In this document: one piece after another, positions 45,569 through 55,079 of the stretch
How positions within the stretch are numbered: position 1 is the stretch's first letter
How the letters are laid out: each line of letters begins with the position of its first letter
DNA from: Vulcanococcus sp.
GTDB lineage: Bacteria > Cyanobacteriota > Cyanobacteriia > PCC-6307 > Cyanobiaceae
Direction: 5' to 3'
Length of the DNA: 64,000 nucleotides
NCBI GenBank assembly: GCA_019264575.1
Contig: JAHUZV010000024.1
Location: 248,001-312,000, forward strand
Program-made: the position numbers and the translations under genes
The notes under the pieces: model-generated
Told to the model about the DNA's origin: nothing
Database searches by the model: none
The model's input: the letters and a program-made list of their open reading frames with translations, nothing else

Positions 45569-47200
45569 ATGCTCAAAACAACTCGTCGAAAGCTAATCCT
45601 TGGTAGCTTGGCATCTTTGGTTGCCGCTGGGATTAATACTGGTCATGCAAAACCAGCTAAATCTGAGTCAACGAAATCACAGTCATCGACTGACTCCAAG
45701 CTTCCTACATCCCTAAGAGTTAAGGCTGTTGTTATTGGCAGTGGTTTTGGCGGCTCTGTTGCTGCTTATCACTTAGGACGGAACAAGGTTGAGACTCTGG
45801 TTTTAGAGCGAGGTCGACGCTGGGATGTCAAGGAAGGGCAACCAGGCCCCTTTACGACATCAAAGCTTCCAGATGGGCGCGCTCTCTGGTTATCTGAAAC
45901 CGACTTATTAGTCACAGACGGCCCTCAGGATCCTATAAATCGGTACACAGGGCTCGTTGAAAGATATAACGAAGATGGAATTATCGTCTGGGCATCCTCT
46001 GGCGTGGGCGGCGGATCGCTTGTCTATAATACAGTTCTTCTGCAACCATCTAAGGCGAACTTTAATAAGGTATTCCCCTCATCAATAAATTATGACGAAA
46101 TGAGCAGGGAATATTATCCTCGTGTGGTTGAGATGATGGATGCGGGCCCGATTCCCGATGATATACTCTCTAGCCCCAACTATCTGGGCGCGAGGATCTT
46201 CCTAGACTTTGCAGCACGTGCAGGTTTACCCACGCAACGCATTAACACAGCGACAAATTGGCATATCGTACGCAAAGAGTTGCAAGGAAAACTGGAGGCT
46301 TCAGCAATTGCGGGAGAGATCTGGTATGGTGGTAATAGTGGCTATAAAAATAGTCTAGACAAGAACTATCTTCTCCACGCCCAAAAGTCTGGTCACGTCC
46401 AGATTAGCCCACTCTCTAATGTGACCGAAATTAAAGAGTTAGATAAAGGTTATCAGCTCTCTGTTGATCGCCTCGATGAGTCGGGAACTGTTATTAGTCG
46501 TCATACGATTACCTGTGACTATCTGTTTATGGGAGCTGGGTCGATGGGAACTACTTCGCTGCTAGTCAAAGCTAAGCATAAGGGAACCCTATCAAAACTG
46601 AATAATGATATCGGTAAGTATTGGGGTAATAATGGAGACACATTCGGTTCTATCCGCATCGGATCACCTGCTGGAAGCAGTCATGGTGGGCCTGCTCATA
46701 TTGTTGGACTAGACTATCAGGATAATCCATATGGACCGCAAACAGTAATTGCTTTTCCACAGGCTGATAATACTCACGACTCCCTCATCTTTCTTGGAAT
46801 GGCTCTACCTGACGAAACAGGATACTGGGAGTATAGTGACCAACTTAAACGTGCAGTCTTACATTGGCCTAGTCCGGGAGAGTCGGAGTCTCTGAAGCTG
46901 ATGGATAAACGTATGCACTATACACTGAATAAACTTGCCAGCCAGGTCAGTCCTGAATCTTCACGAGTTGCTGCTGTTGAATCTGTAAAGGTATCCGGTG
47001 GCGCAACAGCTCATCCTTGTGGGGGCGTTGTCATGGATAAAGCATGTGACACCTATGGCAGAGTAAAGGGTTACAAAGGACTCTATGTTGTCGATGGAGC
47101 GTTAGTTCCACGAGGTACAGCTGCCGCTAATCCAGCGTTAACAATTGCGGCACTAGCGGAACGCTGTATGGATAACATTATTAGGAATGATATTGCATAG
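45569..47200 (+). CDS. exported GMC-type FAD-dependent oxidoreductase (cholesterol-oxidase-like)
   Basis: A 543-residue flavoprotein. The N-terminus TTRRKLILGSLASLVAAGIN has a twin-arginine followed by a hydrophobic stretch, pointing to Tat export of a folded FAD enzyme. The FAD Rossmann motif is KAVVIGSGFGGSVAAYHLG, then VWASSGVGGGSLVYN, LFMGAGSMGTTSLL and the C-terminal GGATAHPCGGVVMDKACDTY plus GLYVVDGALVPRGTAAANP. The HPxGG block is typical of the cholesterol oxidase branch. It oxidises an alcohol or sugar group; the acceptor is unknown. It follows the SMP-30 gene and is closed by a shared terminator. Confidence 0.9.
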   Translation: MLKTTRRKLILGSLASLVAAGINTGHAKPAKSESTKSQSSTDSKLPTSLRVKAVVIGSGFGGSVAAYHLGRNKVETLVLERGRRWDVKEGQPGPFTTSKLPDGRALWLSETDLLVTDGPQDPINRYTGLVERYNEDGIIVWASSGVGGGSLVYNTVLLQPSKANFNKVFPSSINYDEMSREYYPRVVEMMDAGPIPDDILSSPNYLGARIFLDFAARAGLPTQRINTATNWHIVRKELQGKLEASAIAGEIWYGGNSGYKNSLDKNYLLHAQKSGHVQISPLSNVTEIKELDKGYQLSVDRLDESGTVISRHTITCDYLFMGAGSMGTTSLLVKAKHKGTLSKLNNDIGKYWGNNGDTFGSIRIGSPAGSSHGGPAHIVGLDYQDNPYGPQTVIAFPQADNTHDSLIFLGMALPDETGYWEYSDQLKRAVLHWPSPGESESLKLMDKRMHYTLNKLASQVSPESSRVAAVESVKVSGGATAHPCGGVVMDKACDTYGRVKGYKGLYVVDGALVPRGTAAANPALTIAALAERCMDNIIRNDIA

Positions 47201-47219
47201 AATCTGACACAGAAATGAA

Positions 47220-47249
47220 AGCCCCTTTGCGAGTATCCGCAAAGGGGCT
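47220..47249. terminator. bidirectional terminator between the GMC gene and the porin gene
   Basis: An 11-base perfect stem AGCCCCTTTGC / GCAAAGGGGCT with an 8-base loop lies 20 bases past the GMC stop and 22 bases past the porin stop. On the plus strand it is followed by TTGTCGTCT; on the minus strand by TTCATTTC. It serves two convergent genes. Confidence 0.8.
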
Positions 47250-47271
47250 TGTCGTCTATGGTGATAATCGT

Positions 47272-49890
47272 CTAGAAATTCAGATAGACCCTAAATGTAC
47301 TTCCCCAATCGGTCCCGCCAGATGAGAATCCATCGTGGTTGGTCACGAAGAAGACTGCAGGCTGAACAAAGACACGATCCGAGAGCGGGTAGTTGTACCA
47401 GGCCTCAAAGGCAAGAGGTGCAGCATTGGTACCCCATGCAGACTCATTGCTGTAGACGTAAGGAACCTGACCGATTGCTAGAGCTGAGGTACTGTTATCT
47501 ACAAGGAAGTCTGTAAAGACTAAGGCCGCCATCCAACTCTGGGCTCTTGCTGTATCTCCGGCTTGGGCCATTGGAACTCCCAAGACATTTACATCGTATC
47601 TTGATGTGTACAAGAAGTTATTATAGACGAGATTCAATGAGACATCTTCGGTAAACTGCCAGCCAAGAGTTACGCCAACTTGGCTGAACGAATCAACATC
47701 ATAGAAGAATGGGTTAGCAGACAGGTTTGTTCCCACAAATGAGTTAAGAGTGTCCCCTCTACTGTAAACATAATTCAAAGAAGCAATAACACTGCCATCA
47801 TTGGAGACATATCCAAGCTGAACAGGTGCTCTAAAGCGCGTGTCTCGGCCTACGATACCTTTTTGCTGATAGCTGTTGGAAACCGGATTGAGTGCATCCG
47901 GTTGGTTAGCGATGTAGCCACCACCGATATGCAAGTTTCCGCCAAGGAAGTCTTTGGCAATATTCTTAATTGTAAGTCCCGCACCTGATCCGACATAGTC
48001 GGCTAAACCTGCTCCGCTTGCAAAAAAGTAATTCTGTTGTTCGACAGGATAAAAGGTTCCGTACTGAACAGGTAGCATATCATAGTCTTTATATCTAGTT
48101 CCTATCCAGAAGTTGGCATCGCTTCCAAGCGGAATCTTCCACCATAAGCGATCAAATGTTACAGCCGTGCTCTCGATACTCCCAAAACCGTAGGCGAGGT
48201 TCAGTGCTGGGAAACGACCCCGATCACCATAAGGGAGAATATTGCGGTATCTCAGAGATATATTGAGTAGATCTGTACCAGTGAAACTTGTCCGGAAATG
48301 GACTTTCACATCGTTGTTAAACGTGTAACTGCGTTGGAAGTTAAAGTCTTCTGATTCAATATCGTCGGAAACATCGCTACCGGAGAGTGAACGGATAAAG
48401 CCTTGTGCAGCTAGCTTTACGGAACTCTTATCCTGCTGACGAGTTGTTAGCGAACCGTATTCAGCCACAGCGATGTTCAATAGGTCATCATATTGCGTAG
48501 TGTTTGATACCAGTCCTCCGTTGGCGACCGTATTAATTCCTTGGCATAGTTTAACGCATCCAACTGTGGGTACATTGAGCTTCGTTCCCTGCTTAAGAAC
48601 TGTATTCTTATTGACAGACTGAGGAAGGTTCGGATTGAACTCAAGCAGCCGGCTAGCAGAGGTTGCATTCTGATTGGCAACTGTGCTAATCGTGTCACCA
48701 GCTCGAGCTACATAAGTAAAAGAGTCATTGGCTTTGCGACCAACCTTTTCAAATCGTGCCGCATTACCGAGATCAATTAGCTTTTGCATATCACTCTCTG
48801 CCAAGGGTATTCCGGCAAAGGTAATGTCTGAACCTAGATTCTTTTGATTAAAACTAGATGCATTGACGACTTCATAGTTTGCTTTAGGATTCTTAAGACC
48901 TCCAAGTCCCGAATTCGGGAGAATAGGCTGGCCTCTGAGATTCACTGACAATTCATATCCTGACTTATCGAGAGTTTTCGGATCACTGGCACTGTAGTTG
49001 GGATCTGATTTGTTCGTAATAATGAGATTACCGCCACGACTTAGAGATGTAAACTTGACTTTTCCGCCAGTCCAGCTCGATGCAACCGCATAGTTGGAAG
49101 CTACCGAGCTGTCAACAGCGTTCAAACCACTAGGCGGATAAAAATCACTACTTTGCCCAGATTTATAATAAGCGAATGCATTGCCGCCGGCACTATTGGT
49201 GGCACCGGAGACCGACTTAGGCATTAACTCAACGGCATCATTAGCAAACGCTCTATTAACATTAACTACTCGAGAATTCCAGAAGTTAGAGGACAAGCTA
49301 TCGTTTGGCCCGGTAACACCCCCTATTACAAGATTGGCAGAACCGGATATTGTGAGAGTAGGCTTAAATTTTGGGGCTTCTTGCGGTGGTGCGGCGTCCT
49401 CATCTGATGCTACTTTGTCGGCGCTCTGAGAAGCCTTAGATGCATTTAGTTCAACAATCTGCCCTTTCAGTTCTGCAATCGTCCGGTTTAGTTGGGATTC
49501 TTTGGCTTCGTAAGCCTTATCCGACTGATTCTTAGCCGCAGAGAGTTGAGCGATGTCAGATTTGAGCTGATCTATTTGGGATTGAAACTGGATTAAAACT
49601 TTTTCAATATCTAATGACTTAGGATTGTGGGCACTTACTTTCAGATTCTCAAAGCTATTTCTAATACTCCTTAAACTTTCTAATTGCACAGCAGATAGAT
49701 TGCTCGAGGCGATGCACTTATCAACCTGGTCGAGTATTACGTTTAAACTGAGAGAGTCTTTGATCAAGCACCCATTGGCTTGAGCCTTGTGAAGGAGAAG
49801 ATCCAACTCTGGCTGAGCTGCCAGGGCAGTTAACGGTTGCGATACAACGAATGCAGCACCTGCAGCCACAGCTCGGATGCCCTTCATCAT
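47272..49890 (-). CDS. large outer-membrane porin with inserted LysM domain
   Basis: An 872-residue protein. After a signal peptide (GIRAVAAGAAFVVSQPLTAL, cleaved near AAQP) come about 100 residues, a coiled coil (about 95-165, IQFQSQIDQLKSDIAQLSAA), and a first barrel strand (FKPTLTISGSANLVIGG). Then follows a long insertion of about 290 residues that contains a LysM unit (FTYVARAGDTISTVANQNA to GTKLNVP, about residues 388-440). The barrel resumes at VKVHFRTSFTGTDLLNISL and ends in RVYLNF, a C-terminal Phe suited to the outer-membrane assembly machinery. Ordinary cyanobacterial porins are about 500-550 residues and carry an SLH domain, which is missing here. The start at 49890 or 49887. Confidence 0.85.
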   Translation of the reverse strand: MMKGIRAVAAGAAFVVSQPLTALAAQPELDLLLHKAQANGCLIKDSLSLNVILDQVDKCIASSNLSAVQLESLRSIRNSFENLKVSAHNPKSLDIEKVLIQFQSQIDQLKSDIAQLSAAKNQSDKAYEAKESQLNRTIAELKGQIVELNASKASQSADKVASDEDAAPPQEAPKFKPTLTISGSANLVIGGVTGPNDSLSSNFWNSRVVNVNRAFANDAVELMPKSVSGATNSAGGNAFAYYKSGQSSDFYPPSGLNAVDSSVASNYAVASSWTGGKVKFTSLSRGGNLIITNKSDPNYSASDPKTLDKSGYELSVNLRGQPILPNSGLGGLKNPKANYEVVNASSFNQKNLGSDITFAGIPLAESDMQKLIDLGNAARFEKVGRKANDSFTYVARAGDTISTVANQNATSASRLLEFNPNLPQSVNKNTVLKQGTKLNVPTVGCVKLCQGINTVANGGLVSNTTQYDDLLNIAVAEYGSLTTRQQDKSSVKLAAQGFIRSLSGSDVSDDIESEDFNFQRSYTFNNDVKVHFRTSFTGTDLLNISLRYRNILPYGDRGRFPALNLAYGFGSIESTAVTFDRLWWKIPLGSDANFWIGTRYKDYDMLPVQYGTFYPVEQQNYFFASGAGLADYVGSGAGLTIKNIAKDFLGGNLHIGGGYIANQPDALNPVSNSYQQKGIVGRDTRFRAPVQLGYVSNDGSVIASLNYVYSRGDTLNSFVGTNLSANPFFYDVDSFSQVGVTLGWQFTEDVSLNLVYNNFLYTSRYDVNVLGVPMAQAGDTARAQSWMAALVFTDFLVDNSTSALAIGQVPYVYSNESAWGTNAAPLAFEAWYNYPLSDRVFVQPAVFFVTNHDGFSSGGTDWGSTFRVYLNF

Positions 49891-50044
49891 TCTGATGCAA
49901 CTCGGTGCATTCTTGGCTATGGATAACTGTACCGCGGTGCACTGTGTGACAGCTTTACACCCGGTATTGGGTTGTGTGAGCGTTCTTGGACGCCTTGGCA
50001 AAAAAAAGCCGATTCTCTAAAGGTTTGGATATAGACAATTTTGC

Positions 50045-50596
50045 TTAAATTCCTATTTTTGTGAGATAGTCTCTGAGATCTTCAAGCACCCTCTTGTACG
50101 CCGAATTGAACTTCTCTACAGTATTCGACGGTTCTTGTCCCTCCTTAAGCTTCATTGTATTAGACCAGCTCACTAAGCATTGTCCTCCTGCCAAGTTGCT
50201 CATGCTAACGATTGCTATACTCTCCTTGACAGGTCCATTAAAAGTATGAGTGTAAGCTAATTCCATTTCATTGGAATTGAGATAAATAAGCCTTTCGCGG
50301 ACCACCTGTCCATTTGAACTCCTTAAGAGTTCTCTAACTTCCCCAACTTGACCCTGACTTCCGCCGACTCGTTTCGATTGAGTAAACCCGCTGTACCATT
50401 TGGCAATACCGCTAAAATCGGAGATGACTTCCCATACTTTTTTGCAGTCTGTATTAACGACAATACTTTTTTTTGCCCTGTAAATTTCTTCGCCAATCTC
50501 GGCTTCTGAAGCCAAGATTGGAGTGAAGGTTGAGAATACTCCAAACGCAATCAGCCAGGTACAAAGCCGATTTGGCATGCCACTCACAAATAACAT
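50045..50596 (-). CDS. exported SRPBCC (START-like) protein
   Basis: A 183-residue protein with a signal peptide (PNRLCTWLIAFGVFSTFTPI then LAS) and a helix-grip domain: KSIVVNTDCKKVWEVISDFS, IAKWYSGFTQS, GEVRELLRS, VRERLIYLNSNEMELAYTH and CLVSWSNTMKL. The fold binds hydrophobic small molecules and is found in polyketide cyclases and lipid carriers; catalysis cannot be inferred. Export of such a domain is uncommon. The start is ATG 50596 or ATG 50578. It lies upstream of the porin gene on the same strand and divergent from the multicopper oxidase. Confidence 0.78.
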   Translation of the reverse strand: MLFVSGMPNRLCTWLIAFGVFSTFTPILASEAEIGEEIYRAKKSIVVNTDCKKVWEVISDFSGIAKWYSGFTQSKRVGGSQGQVGEVRELLRSSNGQVVRERLIYLNSNEMELAYTHTFNGPVKESIAIVSMSNLAGGQCLVSWSNTMKLKEGQEPSNTVEKFNSAYKRVLEDLRDYLTKIGI

Positions 50597-50750
50597 CAAT
50601 CATAACCACAAGAAAAGCTATGTCAATACAGCTCGCATGTTTTTCCTTTTTTCTTAATGGAACATGTGTGGATCTCTAATCCGATTCTCAGCCAGTCTTC
50701 ATCCGATTGGCTTGGTTGCGGGTTAGCATACAACCAGATAGTAAAGCTCC

Positions 50751-53700
50751 ATGTCAGGTTCTTCTTTTGTCCCTCAGTCCTTGCGTGGAGGATTTTTCCC
50801 CAAGTATTACGTTTATGATGGCGGCCCCGATGATGAGGATGGCTCCGCTAACGGTATTCTATCTTACACGACATATTTTGGCAATGGTCCTTTTCATATT
50901 GATGGCATCTCATCTTATATTAGAAATGTTTTAGGCCTTCAATTCCCCGACAACCCTAATACAAGGGGTGATCTTCTGTATTCCTTTGAGGATATCAATA
51001 ATCAAGACAAAAGCGTTTATTCGCCTGTTTACCTTTACTCCTATGGTCACAGGGATTCTTCGGGAGCTATTCACTTTGATAGTCCTGGAGCGCATCTGGC
51101 CCTTGATCCTGGTCAGACTCTAAAGCTGAAAACTAAATTTTCTGCTGATGTGAAGTCTATCGGTAAGCATCCGGCGACAGCTACCTCTGGTGTCGCTTTT
51201 ATGGAAAGCGGCGGTGCCGGCTCAACAAATACTCACTACCATGGCCTTAATACATCTCCCAAAGGTTACGGAGATAACGTTGATATTGAAAATCGTGAAG
51301 ACTACATTAATTCAATTAAAGTCCCTAAGTCGCACCATGAAGGTTTGTCTTGGTGGCATCCCCACTTCCATGGATCGGCCAACGGCCAGGTGTACGGAGG
51401 TGCTTTCGGTAACCTCCAGATTGGAGATTCCCTTTACCAGTTACCTGGATTCGAGTCAGCGAAGCGAAACTTTATAGGGATCAAAAACTTTAATGTCACT
51501 TATAATCAGCAAACAGCCCGTTTTGAGGTGGTCACCAGTGGATTCACCCCAGAAGAGACTGCTCGAAATATTTATCTTATTAATGGTGAGTATCTTCCGG
51601 TGAAATCAGGATTCACCACTGGCGAGTGGAACTCTTTTTCATTTATTAATTATACTAGCAACAGCTTCCTGAATGCTAAAATTGTCAAAACTATCGATGG
51701 TATTCCCTTTGACATTAAGAATAAATCGACATGGGGTGAAGTTGTAGATCTGTATATCTATGGAAAAGATGGATATCAAACGCCCACGGTTGACAAGGCC
51801 TATACCGGCATTAATAATACTATTTTAAACGGGTTGCAGCTTGAGGATCCCGTAGGAAATACTGTTACTGATTTACCATCCCCTAATCTAGAGAATAATC
51901 TTTATCTTAGTCCTGCTCGCCGATATGAGACTCTAGCTTATTTTACTGAGCCTGGTGACTATAAGATTATTTCTGAAGCCTGGACTGGAGCAGGTCTTCG
52001 GGCAGGAGGCTGGATTTGGCCTGATATTGAGCTGGGTACTATCTCGGTTACCGGCTCATCAGTTGCTGCTCCATCCCTTCTTCCATCGGATGTGACCCCT
52101 GAGCGTCCCTATGAGTCGATTAATCTAGATCTTGCTAGTTACCAACCTTTGCGTGACAGAAGAATTACGTGGTCCGGCGACTCTTTTGTAGAGGGTCCTA
52201 ACCGCTTCCGCAAGATTAATGGTGGCATTTATAACACTAATACCATCCTAAAAAATGGAGAACCTAATCGCTACGCTGGCTATAATCCACCCTTTCTAAT
52301 CAATGATAATGTTCTTCCGTATAATCCCGCCCTTATCACCCAGCTTGATTCACTAGAGTATTGGCACCATGAGAATTGGGCAACAGAGCAGCATCCATTT
52401 CATCCTCATCAAAACCATTTTCAGATTGTTCCTACAACAGATGCTCCGCAGGAGCGGATGCCGCTTACTGCAACAATCGCCGATTCGCCTGGAACTCGAG
52501 ATGCGATCATTCTCTTTGTTACTTATCTAGGCAGAATACCAACGCCCGAAGAGCTCACTCAGTACTCCGCGCAGTTGTCAGGCTCTTTGACAAGGCAAGG
52601 TCTCGCTAAGATTCTTTCTTCATCTGATAAATATCGGGCTGAGTTTAATCGCTTTTATGTGTCTGAACGTGATCTCACGAAAGATCGCTACCAGCAGATA
52701 GCCGATGGTGCTTTTTACACGATTACAAGAGAGAATATTTATGACGTCGCTCAATCTCAGAAGTATGCTTCTCTTCTCAAGGAAATTGGCGTTGAAGAAT
52801 TTCCACTCGCCCTGCTTGATCGCTTAACTGCGGGTGCTTCTGGCGAGGTTACACGCCAACGTTTGGATAATCTGGCAACCGCCGCCCTTTATGCCGTCAA
52901 TAAGGTTGCGCAGACTCAGCCTTTTTCTAACGTTGCAACTGCATTGCTTCGGGTTCTGAATCAACAGATTACTGACAATGATTTATCTGTTGCTCGTATT
53001 CTCCCCTTGATTGATCAACTTGTTGATCATGATCCGGCAAATGTTACCAACGGGGAGGCTTACGAAGGCTCGCCGGTTCGCATGGATAATGTAGCCCTGC
53101 CGGCTGGCTTAATCCAAGAGCAATCTTTTTCCTCTCCTAGTTCTAACCGCTATCCTACGCCTGCAATCTACAATAAGCTTGACCCAGGCCGTATTACTAC
53201 TGCTACAACATTCGATAATTATACCGGAGGTTTTCTTCAGCATTGTCATATCCTTCCTCATGAAGACTCTGGGCAGGGCATGATTGTAAAGATCATTGAT
53301 AATATGCAGCGCAGCTGGTTTGCCCCTCAAAAAGAGTTTGCGCCTGGTCAGGCTATTGAGGTTTACCGTTCTTCGAGCCTTGAGTCCCGCCTGATTAATT
53401 CCGATCTTTCTTCCACCCGGAGGATCGCTTTTGGCGACGTTGATAAGGATGGTTTTAGTGACATTATTGTTGTCAGTGGCGATGGCGGTTCTGATCTTGT
53501 TACGATCGTTGATGGCCGAACATTAGAATCTAAATACACTTTCAGTGCGTTCTCCGACTATCAGCTTGGGCAGACTCTTCCTGAATTGCCCTCTCAGTCG
53601 TCTTGGAAGCATGGGCTGTATGTCGATGTGAACGATGTGACCGGTGACGGTCTTAGTGACATTGTGCTTGGTGCTGGTTCTGGGGGTGGTAATCGTCTTC

Positions 53701-55079
53701 GTGTCTTCACAAGAGTTCCTGATGGCATTCAGTTCAGCGGTGAAACTCAGGCTTTCTCAAGTTCCCCGGAGTACGCCAACATCTCCGAAACACGCTTTAA
53801 GATAGGTGATTTTGATGCTGATAACTTCTCAGATATAGCCTTTATTGGCAATCAACAGGATGGTAGCCCGATCGAGGTTCGCTCGACTCGTTCAGGCACT
53901 GTACTCTCTTTGTTTAAGCCTGGTCTTGAAGGTCGTATTGGCCTGTCTGCTGGTTACTCGAGTTATCACAACCTTGGGTTGGAAACTCTCTATCTGTATC
54001 AGGCAGATCATCCCGATGGCGTTGTTAAAGCTGCGACTATGCGTGCAGCAAAATATGTTGCTCATTCTAGACTTGCGGATAATCCTTACTACGATGCCGC
54101 AAAATATTACGGATATGAAGATGCTGACGAGCAGGCTCTTCTCACAAAGCCTGTCGGCAAGATTCGCGCTGATCTTGGCTTTAATTGGCTTCTTGCTGAT
54201 CAATTTTCTCTGGCTGAGTCGTTGCCACCTATTGACCCGGTAACTGGTGCCTCTTACTCGTTAGAGGCTGGCTTCCTTGGCTACCTCGCTAACCCTGTTC
54301 TTATTGCTTCTTCAGGTTCAGCCACTGATATTCTCAACTACACAACTCAGACAACCCGGGCTAGACTTCCTTTCTTTAGCACTAATAGTGAGTATGCCTC
54401 TGCGGCAAAGGATGTTATTGGGCTCTTCGTTTCCAATCTTGGACGGCTTCCTTCCCCATTTGAGCTCCACCGTCTTGCTAATCGCGTCGTGATTGATGGC
54501 AAGTCTCTGTCTTATGTGCAGGATGTCATCACTTACAAGGGTTCAGTTAACGCCTCCAATCAGGTCAGCATGGATGCAATATCTGATCAGTACTACGACC
54601 ATGATCTTGGTGATTTTCGTTACGCTTATCAAGGCGTTTCCGATCTCCGTAGGAGGTCCAGTTATCGCCTCATCTCCGACGATGCGTCTGGCGCTGGTTT
54701 TTCTTACGATAGCGCTACTCTCAACAATATCAAAAACTACGGCCTTTACCTCGATGCTCAATTAGTTAACAATATGAATCTCGACGGCGATATCTTTATG
54801 TATCTAGGCGAGTCGCCTCGCCTCCGGCGCTTGCTCTTTGATTCGTTCCGCTCTATTGATGCGTCGTCTCAATCTCTATCTGAAGCGAAACGCTCGCTTG
54901 AGCAGGTATTGTCTGGTAACTATTCCTATCCCCTTGGCGAGAGTTCTCCGCTTGCTAACGGTCTCAATGTTGATGGTGCTAGCTACGCCTCGTCGTTTAC
55001 TCAGCTCCACCCAAATCTTCTCGACTCTTCGTCTGTGCTAATCGCTGACGCCTCGATCGCCCATCAGCATCACCACTAG
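50751..55079 (+). CDS. giant multicopper oxidase with DUF4214 insertion and FG-GAP-like repeats
   Basis: A 1442-residue protein with all four copper motifs: THYHG (His162), WWHPHFHG (His203), QHPFHPHQNHF (from His548) and QHCHILPHEDSGQGM (from His831). The last two are 283 residues apart instead of roughly 70, because a DUF4214-type segment (TRDAIILFVTYLGRIPTPEE, about 580-640) and helical sequence are inserted. After the oxidase come three calcium-binding repeats (GDVDKDGFSD at 896, NDVTGDGLSD, GDFDADNFSD), a second DUF4214-like segment at about 1219 (KDVIGLFVSNLGRLPSPFEL) and a His-rich end (IAHQHHH). There is no signal peptide, so type I secretion is likely. Substrate unknown: metal, phenol or bilirubin-type oxidation are candidates. 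Confidence 0.9.
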   Translation: MSGSSFVPQSLRGGFFPKYYVYDGGPDDEDGSANGILSYTTYFGNGPFHIDGISSYIRNVLGLQFPDNPNTRGDLLYSFEDINNQDKSVYSPVYLYSYGHRDSSGAIHFDSPGAHLALDPGQTLKLKTKFSADVKSIGKHPATATSGVAFMESGGAGSTNTHYHGLNTSPKGYGDNVDIENREDYINSIKVPKSHHEGLSWWHPHFHGSANGQVYGGAFGNLQIGDSLYQLPGFESAKRNFIGIKNFNVTYNQQTARFEVVTSGFTPEETARNIYLINGEYLPVKSGFTTGEWNSFSFINYTSNSFLNAKIVKTIDGIPFDIKNKSTWGEVVDLYIYGKDGYQTPTVDKAYTGINNTILNGLQLEDPVGNTVTDLPSPNLENNLYLSPARRYETLAYFTEPGDYKIISEAWTGAGLRAGGWIWPDIELGTISVTGSSVAAPSLLPSDVTPERPYESINLDLASYQPLRDRRITWSGDSFVEGPNRFRKINGGIYNTNTILKNGEPNRYAGYNPPFLINDNVLPYNPALITQLDSLEYWHHENWATEQHPFHPHQNHFQIVPTTDAPQERMPLTATIADSPGTRDAIILFVTYLGRIPTPEELTQYSAQLSGSLTRQGLAKILSSSDKYRAEFNRFYVSERDLTKDRYQQIADGAFYTITRENIYDVAQSQKYASLLKEIGVEEFPLALLDRLTAGASGEVTRQRLDNLATAALYAVNKVAQTQPFSNVATALLRVLNQQITDNDLSVARILPLIDQLVDHDPANVTNGEAYEGSPVRMDNVALPAGLIQEQSFSSPSSNRYPTPAIYNKLDPGRITTATTFDNYTGGFLQHCHILPHEDSGQGMIVKIIDNMQRSWFAPQKEFAPGQAIEVYRSSSLESRLINSDLSSTRRIAFGDVDKDGFSDIIVVSGDGGSDLVTIVDGRTLESKYTFSAFSDYQLGQTLPELPSQSSWKHGLYVDVNDVTGDGLSDIVLGAGSGGGNRLRVFTRVPDGIQFSGETQAFSSSPEYANISETRFKIGDFDADNFSDIAFIGNQQDGSPIEVRSTRSGTVLSLFKPGLEGRIGLSAGYSSYHNLGLETLYLYQADHPDGVVKAATMRAAKYVAHSRLADNPYYDAAKYYGYEDADEQALLTKPVGKIRADLGFNWLLADQFSLAESLPPIDPVTGASYSLEAGFLGYLANPVLIASSGSATDILNYTTQTTRARLPFFSTNSEYASAAKDVIGLFVSNLGRLPSPFELHRLANRVVIDGKSLSYVQDVITYKGSVNASNQVSMDAISDQYYDHDLGDFRYAYQGVSDLRRRSSYRLISDDASGAGFSYDSATLNNIKNYGLYLDAQLVNNMNLDGDIFMYLGESPRLRRLLFDSFRSIDASSQSLSEAKRSLEQVLSGNYSYPLGESSPLANGLNVDGASYASSFTQLHPNLLDSSSVLIADASIAHQHHH

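Noticed and set aside
50751..55079. Possibility that the giant oxidase is two genes joined by sequencing error
   Set aside because: The frame is continuous over 4.3 kb with uniform codon use, and the fourth copper motif lies after the insertion, so both halves are needed for one copper site.
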